From Ardenticatenaceae bacterium (GTDB taxonomy: Bacteria; Chloroflexota; Anaerolineae; Promineifilales; Promineifilaceae), in NCBI GenBank assembly GCA_020634245.1, contig JACKCC010000008.1, forward strand, positions 124,001 through 188,000: a stretch of DNA of 64,000 nucleotides, written 5' to 3'. This document shows positions 27,057 through 35,875 of the stretch, piece by piece (position 1 is the stretch's first letter; each line of letters starts with the position of its first letter). The notes beneath the pieces are model-generated. The model did not search any database and had not been told where the DNA came from. It saw only the letters and a list, made by a program, of their open reading frames with translations. Position numbers and translations under genes: made by a program.

Positions 27057-30000
27057 TCATAAAGACGAATGAAAAGCGGTGCGTTTTAGTGGTAGGGTAA
27101 AGGTGAATGTTGCGCCTTGATCAGGTTCGCTTTCCGCCCAAATACGGCCGCCATGACGATGAATGATACGTTGAACAATAGCCAGCCCCGCTCCGGTACC
27201 CGGAAACTCACGTTCGCTGTGCAAACGTTGAAACACATCAAATAATTTATCGGCATACTGCATATCAAAACCGGCCCCATTATCACGAACGAAATAGATG
27301 GCCTCTCTCTCTTCTTGTTTTGCCCCTACTTCAATGATTGATAACGGCCGTTTAGCCGAAAACTTGACAGCATTAGACAGCAAGTTGACCCACACCTGAT
27401 GGATTAAAGAAGGATCACCGGGAGCAGCGGGCAGAGAATCAAGGCGAAAATCAATCCTCACCTGTTCTTCCGGCGTTGTAATTTCTTGGAAGATAGCCTC
27501 AACCAGGGTTGTCATGTCGATAGTTGCGACATGCATTTCCGCCCGGCCAAGTCGGGAAAAGGCCAGCAAGTCATCAATCAACTGACCCATACGCTGTGTT
27601 TCGTTACGAATAACCGTACACATGCGCTGCCCGTCGCTGCCCAAAACTTGTTCATAATCTTCCACCAACATGCGTGTATAGCCGTCAACAGCCCGCAGCG
27701 GCGCCCGTAGATCGTGAGAAACTGAGTAAGAAAACGCTTCTAATTCTTTATTCGCTGCTTCCAGCTGTGCCGTGCGTTCCAGGACTCGCTTTTCCAACTC
27801 TTCGTTCAGCAAGCGAATTTCGGCCTCAGCTTGTTTCCGTTCGGTGACATCCATTACCGTACCAGTTCCGGTTACCCGTTCAACTCCTTGGCTAATTTCC
27901 CGATGAACGAGACCCCGCGCCTCCAATATGCGCATCTCTCCATTTGCCAAAGGTACCCGGTATTCAATTGCGAATGGGCTGCCGGTAACTATACTGTGGG
28001 TCATTTGTTCGGTAATATATGCGCGATCATCTGGATGGGCTTTTGCCAGAAATTCCTGGTAGCTGGGATGCCCATGAGCGGGATCAAGTTCCAGCAAACG
28101 GAATGTTTCTTCCGACCACCAATGGAACCGTTCACTGCTGACATCATATGACCAATGGCCAAGCCGGGCGGTTCGTTGCGCTTCACGGTAACGCTCTTCG
28201 CTAATTTGCAGATCGCGATACATGAGCAGTGTGCTTAAGGCATCAGTCAAGCGCCGGCTAATTTCATGAAACAGTTTTTTCTCCTGAGACGTCCAATCTC
28301 TGCTGCTTGAACATTGGTGCAAACCAAAAGCCCAGGGTTTCCCAATAGAGGGATATAAAGCAATTCCCAACAGCGATTTGACGTTATACGTTTGCCATAT
28401 CTCATCGTTGAAATTGAGATCCTCACCCCATTTGAGTTCTACAGGACCATCGACACCTAAAAGAGATGTAAATAATTTCTGTATAGGCGGGGTCATCGGT
28501 ATGGGTGAATCTAATAATTCATAGGCTCCGGGATATTCGGGAACGGTACACTCCATCGGCACATCCCAGGTTGGCGCTTCAGGATCACAGGCATACAACA
28601 GATACGCCCGATCACAGCTAAATATAGATAGGACGACATCAAGCAAGTCGAACATCATCTGTTGGAGGTCGTTGGTTCCTTGAATGGCTAAATTAGCCCT
28701 GTCGAGGCTTTCCAGAAAGTAGAGATGTTCCAGGCGTTCATTCTCGGCTTGTTTTCGTTCCGTGACATCCATTACCGTACCGGTTATCCGTTCAACCTTT
28801 TGGTCAACTCCGCGATGAACAACACCATGCGCTTCCAATATGCGTATTTCCCCATTGGCCCATCGTACCCGGTGTTCACTGGCATACGGAACGCCACTGC
28901 TTATACTGCGGGCCAAGGTTCCCTCAACATAGGCGCGATCATCAGGATGTATATAAGTCATAAACTCTTGAAAATTTGGCGGGTCGTTACCCGGTTCAAG
29001 GTTGAGCAAACGGAACGTTTCTTCCGACCACCAAAAAAACTGTTCACTGTTGATATCGAATGTCCAATGGCCAATCCGCGCGATTCGCTGGGCCTCACGA
29101 TAACGCTCTTCGCTTTGTTGCAGATCGCGATGCACAAGCATGGTATTTAGGGCGTCAGTCAAGCGCCGGCTAATCTCATGAAGCAGTTTTTTCTCCTGGG
29201 ACGTCCAATCCCGGCTGCTTGAACATTGGTGCAGGCCCAACGCCCAGGGTTTATCAATATTGGGATATAAAGCAATTCCCAATAAGGATTTAACCTCATA
29301 CGTTTGCCATATTTCATCATTGAAACTAAGTTCCTCACCCCATTTGAGTTCTACAGGACCATCGCTGCCTAAAAGAGCTGCGAATAATTTCTGTATAGGC
29401 GGGGTCATAGGTATGGGCGAATCTAATAATTCATAGGCTCCGGGATATTCTGGAACGGTACGCTCCATCAACACATCCCAGGTTGGCGCTTCAGGATCAC
29501 AAGCATACAACAGATTAACCCGATCACAGCTAAATATCGTTAGCACAGCTTCAAGTAAGTTGAACATCATCTGTTGGATATCATTGGTGCCTTGAATGGC
29601 TAAATTAACCTGGTCGAGGCTTTCCAGGAAATGGAGATGCTCCAGACGCTCGTTCTCAGCTTGTTTTCGTTCGGTGATATCCATTACCGTACCAGTTAGC
29701 CGTTCAACCTTTTGATCAGCTCCGCGATGGGTAACACCATGCGCTTCCAATATGCGCGTTTCCCCATTTGCCAATTGCACCCGTATTTCAATAGCAAACA
29801 AAGCGCCCGTATTGACACTGAGTGCCAGACGTTCTTCAACATGGGCGTGATCATCAGGATGTATCAAAGCCATAAACTGCTGAAAATCTAAAGGTTCGTT
29901 ACTCGGTTCAAGGTTGAGCAAACGGAAAGATTCGTCTGACCACCAAAGAAACTGTCTACTGCTGACATCGAATGTCCAATGGCCAAGCCGGGCGATTCGC

Positions 30001-31973
30001 TGGGCCTCACGGTAACGCTCCTCGCTTTTTTGCAGATCGCGATAGACGAGCAGGATGTTTAATGCATCGGTTAATCGCCTGCCAATTTCCTGAAACAGAT
30101 TTTTCTCTTGAGTCGTCCAATCCCGATTTATTGCGCATTGGTGGATCCCAAACTGCCAGGGCTTACCAATGTTGGGGTGCAATGCAATTGCCAATAGTGA
30201 TTTGATTTCAAAGGTTTTCCAGGGCTCTTTGTTGGGATCGATATCTCTGCCCAACTTAAGTTCGATAACGCCATCTGTCTTGAGAAGAGCCGCCGTTAAT
30301 TTTTTGATGGACGGGATTGCCAAAGGTGTCTGTTCCAAAGACCCCGGATATTCCGGTTTTGTACGTTCCTTCACGATTTCCCAGGGGAAGTTTTCGGGAT
30401 CATGCAGCAGAAGCGCTCTATCACAATCAAAAATTGAAAGAACGATATCAAGCGTGTCACTCATCATTTGCTGGAGGTCATTGGTTCGTTGAATTGCCTG
30501 ATTGATCCGGTCGAGGCTTTCCAGGAAATAAAGATGTTCCAGGCGTTCTCGCTCCGCTTCCTTGCGATCGGTGAGGTCTGTGAATGAACCAAGTAAGCAA
30601 GTTTCATTTTGGTAATTGATAAGGCTGGCGGATAACAATCCCCAATACTGTTCACCTTTCCCAAATTGGATTTGAACTTCTAAATCGTTAACTGCACCTT
30701 GTTGTTGCAGTTGTGCGACGACTTTGCCCCGATCGGAATGATTAACGTAATAGTTTTGGGCATTACTGCCTATAAGCTCTTCCTGAGTAACACGACTGAG
30801 CCGGACCAGCGCCGGGTTGGCATAAAGTACTTTGCTATCCGTGAAGCGTGAAATGATAATGGGGACGGTGATCGTCTCCATTATCATTTGAATGCGTTCC
30901 TGTTCCTCCCTGACTGCTTTTTCGCTTTTTTGCAGGTCGCTATACATGAGCAAGATGTTTAACGCATCGGTCAAGCGTCTGCCAATTTCCTGAAACAAAT
31001 TTCTCTCTTGGTTTGTCCACTCCCTGCTTCTTGAACATTGTTGCAAGCCAAACACCCAGGGCTTACCGATCTTTGGGTGCAGGGCGGTTGCTAAAACAGA
31101 TTTTATGGAAAATGTTTTCCATGGATCATCATCGGGATCGATTTCCCTACCCCACTTGGGTGCTACAGGTTCATTGGTGCTCAAAAGAGCTTCCATCAAA
31201 TTTTGCATGCGGGGGGTCGTGGGTATTGCTGTGTGCCCCAAGTCGAAAAAACCTGGATATTCTGGAACTGTACGCTCCATTGGAACTTCCCAAGATGGTG
31301 TTTCAGGATCACAGGGGTATGACAGAAAAGCGCGATCGCAGTTAAACGTAGACAGCACTACATCAAGTGTGTCGCTCATCATTTGCTGGATATCGTTGGT
31401 CCCTTGGACAGCTCGATTGATCCTGTCGAGACTTTCCAGGAAATTTAGGTGTTCTTGATGTCTGTGCTCAGCCTTTTTGCGTCTGGTAATTTCCTGCAGG
31501 AGCTGTTCTTTGGTTGCTTCTTGCTCGGCTAATTCCTTTGGCTGTAACCTGTTTTGAGTTTCAAGATACTGCTGCTTGACATATAAGCTGAGATGTGTAT
31601 CAACTTTAGTCAAGATTTCTTCCACCTGATACGGTTTGAATATGTAGTCGATCCCGCCAACAGAATACGCCTTTGCTTTCAAGGCGATTTCTTCCATTGT
31701 GCTAGTAAAAACAACCGGAATACTTGCAGTGCGTTCATTTGTTTTTAGCTGACGACACACCATAAATCCGTCTATTTGAGGCATCGTTACACTGAGGAAA
31801 ATTAAGGCTGGTAGATTGGTTTGAATATCAGCAAGTGCCGCGTCGCTGTTAGCGTAGGCGCGGATACTGTGTCCTTTTTCGGACAGGATGTCAGTTAGTA
31901 GTTGCAAATCTGATTGATTCTCATCCACTATTGCAATAGTTTGATGGGGTAAGAAGTCGTGAATATCTTTCAT
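27057..31973 (-). CDS. Giant histidine kinase with four GAF-PAS repeats and degenerate receiver
   Basis: 1638 residues, soluble. A receiver-like domain (about 11-130) has IFLSVTMPQIDG, so Ser replaces the phosphoacceptor Asp. It is followed by four tandem modules, each a GAF of about 180 residues (starting FLESLDRINRA-like, containing ALHP/ALYP and GLHQCS-like cores) plus a PAS. The module DNA is strongly similar, especially around 28.1-29.7 kb, which indicates recent tandem duplication. HisKA (FSYSVSHDLRAPLRAVDGY, about 1405) and an ATPase domain (VRDNGAGFDMQYADKLFDVFQR) end the protein. It is the first gene of the signalling run, with 34 bp to the next kinase, and its N-terminal and catalytic ends are close paralogues of that gene. 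Confidence 0.9.
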   Translation of the reverse strand: MKDIHDFLPHQTIAIVDENQSDLQLLTDILSEKGHSIRAYANSDAALADIQTNLPALIFLSVTMPQIDGFMVCRQLKTNERTASIPVVFTSTMEEIALKAKAYSVGGIDYIFKPYQVEEILTKVDTHLSLYVKQQYLETQNRLQPKELAEQEATKEQLLQEITRRKKAEHRHQEHLNFLESLDRINRAVQGTNDIQQMMSDTLDVVLSTFNCDRAFLSYPCDPETPSWEVPMERTVPEYPGFFDLGHTAIPTTPRMQNLMEALLSTNEPVAPKWGREIDPDDDPWKTFSIKSVLATALHPKIGKPWVFGLQQCSRSREWTNQERNLFQEIGRRLTDALNILLMYSDLQKSEKAVREEQERIQMIMETITVPIIISRFTDSKVLYANPALVRLSRVTQEELIGSNAQNYYVNHSDRGKVVAQLQQQGAVNDLEVQIQFGKGEQYWGLLSASLINYQNETCLLGSFTDLTDRKEAERERLEHLYFLESLDRINQAIQRTNDLQQMMSDTLDIVLSIFDCDRALLLHDPENFPWEIVKERTKPEYPGSLEQTPLAIPSIKKLTAALLKTDGVIELKLGRDIDPNKEPWKTFEIKSLLAIALHPNIGKPWQFGIHQCAINRDWTTQEKNLFQEIGRRLTDALNILLVYRDLQKSEERYREAQRIARLGHWTFDVSSRQFLWWSDESFRLLNLEPSNEPLDFQQFMALIHPDDHAHVEERLALSVNTGALFAIEIRVQLANGETRILEAHGVTHRGADQKVERLTGTVMDITERKQAENERLEHLHFLESLDQVNLAIQGTNDIQQMMFNLLEAVLTIFSCDRVNLLYACDPEAPTWDVLMERTVPEYPGAYELLDSPIPMTPPIQKLFAALLGSDGPVELKWGEELSFNDEIWQTYEVKSLLGIALYPNIDKPWALGLHQCSSSRDWTSQEKKLLHEISRRLTDALNTMLVHRDLQQSEERYREAQRIARIGHWTFDINSEQFFWWSEETFRLLNLEPGNDPPNFQEFMTYIHPDDRAYVEGTLARSISSGVPYASEHRVRWANGEIRILEAHGVVHRGVDQKVERITGTVMDVTERKQAENERLEHLYFLESLDRANLAIQGTNDLQQMMFDLLDVVLSIFSCDRAYLLYACDPEAPTWDVPMECTVPEYPGAYELLDSPIPMTPPIQKLFTSLLGVDGPVELKWGEDLNFNDEIWQTYNVKSLLGIALYPSIGKPWAFGLHQCSSSRDWTSQEKKLFHEISRRLTDALSTLLMYRDLQISEERYREAQRTARLGHWSYDVSSERFHWWSEETFRLLELDPAHGHPSYQEFLAKAHPDDRAYITEQMTHSIVTGSPFAIEYRVPLANGEMRILEARGLVHREISQGVERVTGTGTVMDVTERKQAEAEIRLLNEELEKRVLERTAQLEAANKELEAFSYSVSHDLRAPLRAVDGYTRMLVEDYEQVLGSDGQRMCTVIRNETQRMGQLIDDLLAFSRLGRAEMHVATIDMTTLVEAIFQEITTPEEQVRIDFRLDSLPAAPGDPSLIHQVWVNLLSNAVKFSAKRPLSIIEVGAKQEEREAIYFVRDNGAGFDMQYADKLFDVFQRLHSEREFPGTGAGLAIVQRIIHRHGGRIWAESEPDQGATFTFTLPLKRTAFHSSL

Positions 31974-32280
31974 GCCTTCTCCTTCTGCAATCTACTATGA
32001 TTTAGAATTCTTAATTTGGGGTTAAGCTCCATACCAATACAATTGGGCCATAGTTCTTGTGAATCTACCCAGTCCCCAGTAAACCTACGATATTATAAGT
32101 ATATGAATAATATTTAGGGCAGTATAACACGGGGTAGGGGTAGGACTAAAGTGACATATGTCATGTGTACGGCCGTACCCCCCCCGGTCACTTGCATGCA
32201 AAATTTACCCAGATGAAGTACAAAAGACCAAAATTTTGCAACGCGATTTGGCAAGCTGCGTGATACACAGCAGGAGACCT
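31974..32280. promoter_or_regulatory. Divergent intergenic region with 12-bp palindrome
   Basis: This 307-bp spacer should hold divergent promoters for the kinase run (minus) and the D-aminoacylase-like gene (plus). An AT-rich block (about 32090-32120) could supply -10 elements in either direction. A perfect palindrome TGACATATGTCA lies at 32152-32163, just before a G/C-homopolymer-rich stretch containing one ACGGCCGT. I see no RNA gene and no convincing ORF. Confidence 0.4.
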
Positions 32281-33909
32281 ATGACAACTTACGATATTTT
32301 AATTCGCAATGGATTGATTGTAGACGGCAGCGGCGGTGAACCCTACCTGGGCGACGTTGCTGTTCAAGGGGACAAGATTGTTGCTGTAGGCCAGGTGGCG
32401 GGCAACGGCCGTTACACCATCGACGCCAACGGCCAGGCTGTCAGTCCCGGTTTCATTAACATGATGTGCTGGGCCAACGAGTCATTGATTCATGACGGCC
32501 GTTCCCAATCCGACATCCGACAGGGCGTTACTCTGGAAGTCCTGGGCGAAGGCTCCTCTATGGGGCCGGTCAACGACCACCTCAAAGCCTACATGAAAGC
32601 ACGCCAGGGCGACATCCAGTACGACATCGAATGGGACACCCTCGATGACTACCTGCAATTTTTAGAGCGGCGCGGCGTCTCGCCCAACATCGCCTCCTTC
32701 GTCGGCGCCGGCGGCATTCGCGCCTACGTCCTCGGCTTCGACAACCGCCGCCCCACCGACGACGAATTGGCCCAAATGCAAGAGCTGGTGCGCCAGGCCA
32801 TGGCCGAAGGCGCGCTGGGTATCTCTTCCGCCCTCATCTATGCCCCCGACATGTACGCCGACACTGCCGAACTCATCGCCCTGGCACAGGCCGCCGCCGC
32901 ATACGACGGCATCTACATTACCCATTTGCGCAGCGAAGGCGCGCGCTTTTTAGAAGCGCTGGATGAATTCTTCACCATCGTTGAACAGGCCAACATTCGC
33001 GGCGAAATTTACCATCTGAAGGCGTCCGGGCCGCGCAACTGGCACAAACTGGATGAAGTCATTCGCCGCGTGGAGGCCAAACGTGCCGCCGGTCTACCTA
33101 TCACTGCCGACATGTACCCCTACCACGCTTCCTCCACCGGACTGGACGCCATCATGCCCGGCTGGGCACTGGATGGTGGCCATAATGCCTGGGTAGCGCG
33201 ATTAAAAAACCCCGAAACGCGGGCGCGGGTGCTGACCGATTTACGCTACACCGGAGACGAATATGAAAATCCGTTCATGGAACTGGAAACGGCCGATAAC
33301 ATCCTCGTCACCGCCTTCAAAAATGATGCCCTCAAACCCTATAGCGGCAAAACGCTCACCGAAGTGGCCGCTCTGCGCGGCCAGGACCCGTTAGAAACGG
33401 CCCTTGACCTGATCATCGAAGACGACAGCCGTGTAGGCACTGTCTTTTTTAGCATGTCCGAGGAGAACGTACGCCGCCAGGTCAGCCTGCCCTGGGTTAG
33501 CTTTTGCTCCGACTCGGCGTCACTCGCTTCCGAAGGCATCTTCCTCAACTACCATCCCCACCCCCGATCATACGGCGCATTTGCCCGCGTCTACGCCAAA
33601 TACGTGCGCGGTGAAGGCGTGATTCCCCTGGCAGAAGCAGTACGGCGCATGACGGCCCTGCCTGCCGAGAACTTGAAGCTAGACAGACGCGGCCGTTTAG
33701 AGCCCGGCCACTTTGCCGACATAGTCATTTTTAATCCGGACACAGTACAGGATCATGCTACCTTTGCCCAACCGCATCAATATGCCACGGGCGTTCAGCA
33801 CGTTCTGGTTAATGGCGCGCCGGTCATCACTGATGGCGAACATACTGGGGCAACGCCAGGCCGCGTCGTACGTGGGCCAGGCTGGCATGGGAAACAGGCG
33901 CAAAAATAA
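32281..33909 (+). CDS. N-acyl-D-amino-acid deacylase-like amidohydrolase, HxH motif absent
   Basis: 542 residues from the ATG at 32281, which has AGGAGA 5 bp upstream; a longer frame from 32158 lacks such a site. The fold is the amidohydrolase/D-aminoacylase type: YDILIRNGLIVDGSG at the N-terminus, YITHLRSEG (about 220), IYHLKASGPRNWHK (about 245) and the C-terminal GRLEPGHFADIVIFNPDTVQD. Where D-aminoacylases have SPGFIDxHxHxD, this protein reads SPGFINMMCWANESL, so the first metal-binding His pair is missing. It may use one metal ion or act on another substrate. It lies convergent with the mutase gene, 16 bp apart. Confidence 0.8.
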   Translation: MTTYDILIRNGLIVDGSGGEPYLGDVAVQGDKIVAVGQVAGNGRYTIDANGQAVSPGFINMMCWANESLIHDGRSQSDIRQGVTLEVLGEGSSMGPVNDHLKAYMKARQGDIQYDIEWDTLDDYLQFLERRGVSPNIASFVGAGGIRAYVLGFDNRRPTDDELAQMQELVRQAMAEGALGISSALIYAPDMYADTAELIALAQAAAAYDGIYITHLRSEGARFLEALDEFFTIVEQANIRGEIYHLKASGPRNWHKLDEVIRRVEAKRAAGLPITADMYPYHASSTGLDAIMPGWALDGGHNAWVARLKNPETRARVLTDLRYTGDEYENPFMELETADNILVTAFKNDALKPYSGKTLTEVAALRGQDPLETALDLIIEDDSRVGTVFFSMSEENVRRQVSLPWVSFCSDSASLASEGIFLNYHPHPRSYGAFARVYAKYVRGEGVIPLAEAVRRMTALPAENLKLDRRGRLEPGHFADIVIFNPDTVQDHATFAQPHQYATGVQHVLVNGAPVITDGEHTGATPGRVVRGPGWHGKQAQK

Positions 33910-33925
33910 TCCCAACGCCCATGAC

Positions 33926-35608
33926 CTAAAACCAGGTTTGTTCCTGGTATGTACCAAAAACCTCGCGCAGCACATCGGTAATTTCGCCCAGCGTGGCGTA
34001 AGCCTTCACCGCATCCAGGATGGCCGGCATCATGTTATCTGTGCCTTGAGCAGCGGCACGTAGTGCTTGCAACGTTTGCGCTACCAGCACGTTGTCCCGC
34101 TCCTGGCGCAGTTGTTTCAACCGGGCAGCCTGCCGTTCATATCCCTGCGGGTCCATTTCCAAAATAGGGATGCGCAATATCTCGTTAGGGTCGCCATATC
34201 CATTAACACCAACAATTTTCCGCTGGTCGGTATCGATTTGCTGCTGATATTCATAAGCGGCGTTAGCAATTTCACGCTGGAAAAAGCCCTGTTCAATGGC
34301 CGGTAACACGCCGCCCAATTCCTCAACCTGCCGCCAATAATCGTAAACCTGCTGCTCGATTTTATTAGTTTCGTGTTCCACAAAGAAGGAACCGGCCAAC
34401 GGATCAATCGTATTGGTGACACCGCTCTCCTCGGCGATGATTTGCTGGGTGCGCAGGGCAATGGTGACGGCGTGTTCACTGGGTAAAGCAAGAGCTTCGT
34501 CCATACTGTTGGTGTGAAGACTTTGCGTGCCGCCGATAACGGCCGCTAACGCTTGAATGGCCACCCGCACAATGTTGTTCTCCGGCTGCTGCGCCGTGAG
34601 CGAGACTCCAGCGGTCTGTGTGTGGAAACGGGCCAGCCAGGAACGGGGATTCTTCGCGCCAAAGGTCTCCTTCATCTCCCGCGCCCAAATGCGGCGGGCA
34701 GCGCGGAACTTGGCGATTTCCTCAAAGAAATCGTTGTGAGCATTGAAAAACAAACTCAATCGCGGTGCAAAATCATCAATATTTAACCCCCGCTCCAGCG
34801 CCCAGCGCACATATTCCAATCCATCGCCCAGTGTGAAAGCCAGCTCCTGCGCTGCCGTAGAACCGGCTTCGCGGATGTGGTAGCCACTGATGGAGACGGT
34901 ATTCCATTCAGGCATGTGGTTTGTGCCAAACTCAATCGTATCAGTAACCAGGCGCATCGATGGTTCCGGCGGGAAGATGAACTCTTTTTGGGCAATATAT
35001 TCTTTGAGGATGTCGTTTTGCAGCGTGCCGCGCAGTTTAGCCATGGGCACGCCTTGCTTTTCGGCGGCGGCAATGTACATCGCCCAGATGATAGCCGCCG
35101 GGCTGTTGATGGTCATACTGGTGCTGACTTGATCCAGGGGGATACCATCGAACAGGATTTCCATATCTTTGAGGCTGCTGATGGCAACGCCGCATTTGCC
35201 AAATTCGCCCAGGGCTTCAGGGGCGTCGGTGTCGTAGCCCATGAGCGTGGGCAGATCGAAGGCGACGGAGAGGCCCATATTGCCCTGCTCCAGCAGATAT
35301 TTGTAACGCGCGTTGGTCTCTTCAGCGGAACCAAAACCGGCAAACATGCGCATCGTCCACGGCCGTCCACGGTACATCGTGGCATGGACGCCGCGTGTAA
35401 AGGGGTACTCGCCGGGGAAGCCCAGGTCGCGCTCATATTCCAAATCGGCAACATCCAGCGGCGTGTAGAGCCGTTTGATGGGTTCGCTGGATGTGGTGAG
35501 GAATTGTTCTTTGCGTTCCGGGAAGCGAGAACTGGTTTGGTGGAGGGTGGTTTCTTCCCATTTATCTTGATTTTGAGCCAGTTTGGCCAGTTTTTCTTTA
35601 CCGTACAT
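33926..35608 (-). CDS. B12-dependent acyl-CoA mutase large subunit, isobutyryl-CoA-mutase-like
   Basis: 560 residues. This is the TIM-barrel substrate domain of the methylmalonyl-CoA mutase family without the B12-binding domain; a separate small subunit is needed. The length matches IcmA (about 566). Two specificity positions favour isobutyryl-CoA mutase: RMFAGFG, with Phe where methylmalonyl-CoA mutase has Tyr, and KEYIAQKEFIFPP, with Gln where methylmalonyl-CoA mutase has Arg. These correspond to the Tyr89/Arg207 versus Phe/Gln difference known from the family. Other core segments are MGLSVAFDLPTLMGYD and the NTIDPLAGSFFVEHET region. Automatic annotation will probably call it methylmalonyl-CoA mutase alpha subunit. 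No small subunit or MeaB-type chaperone is in this window. Confidence 0.85.
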   Translation of the reverse strand: MYGKEKLAKLAQNQDKWEETTLHQTSSRFPERKEQFLTTSSEPIKRLYTPLDVADLEYERDLGFPGEYPFTRGVHATMYRGRPWTMRMFAGFGSAEETNARYKYLLEQGNMGLSVAFDLPTLMGYDTDAPEALGEFGKCGVAISSLKDMEILFDGIPLDQVSTSMTINSPAAIIWAMYIAAAEKQGVPMAKLRGTLQNDILKEYIAQKEFIFPPEPSMRLVTDTIEFGTNHMPEWNTVSISGYHIREAGSTAAQELAFTLGDGLEYVRWALERGLNIDDFAPRLSLFFNAHNDFFEEIAKFRAARRIWAREMKETFGAKNPRSWLARFHTQTAGVSLTAQQPENNIVRVAIQALAAVIGGTQSLHTNSMDEALALPSEHAVTIALRTQQIIAEESGVTNTIDPLAGSFFVEHETNKIEQQVYDYWRQVEELGGVLPAIEQGFFQREIANAAYEYQQQIDTDQRKIVGVNGYGDPNEILRIPILEMDPQGYERQAARLKQLRQERDNVLVAQTLQALRAAAQGTDNMMPAILDAVKAYATLGEITDVLREVFGTYQEQTWF

Positions 35609-35709
35609 TTGCGCCGCTCCTTGTTGGGAATCGTGGTTGGGAATGGTTTCATTATACTTGCCGCCTATAGGGTTGACGAATGATTTTCAGGGATAATTCA
35701 TGAGGCTGA

Positions 35710-35801
35710 TTGGGGACAGGGATTTAGGGACTGGGGATTTTTTGATTTTCATCTCCGAATCTCCCCTCGCAATCTACGAGGAGGGGAAACGGCCGTTTCC
35801 C
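35710..35801. repeat. Heptamer array and 18-bp palindrome upstream of murJ
   Basis: 35710-35737 is four consecutive heptamers of the TTGGGGA/CTGGGGA type. It is followed by a T-run and an imperfect hairpin of TCCCCTCG with CGAGGAGGGGA (about 35761-35787). 35784-35801 is a perfect 18-bp palindrome centred on ACGGCCGT, flanked by GGGAA/TTCCC. Confidence 0.75.
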
Positions 35802-35875
35802 GTAGCCGTCTCATGGTTGCTTGCCAGATAGCCATCAGTTAGAATGCCAGCCTTAATTGAGATAAGGAACCACTT

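Noticed and set aside
32158..32280. Upstream extension of the D-aminoacylase-like gene
   Set aside because: The ATG at 32281 has a good ribosome site and begins at the conserved N-terminal strand. The extension is low-quality sequence spanning homopolymers.
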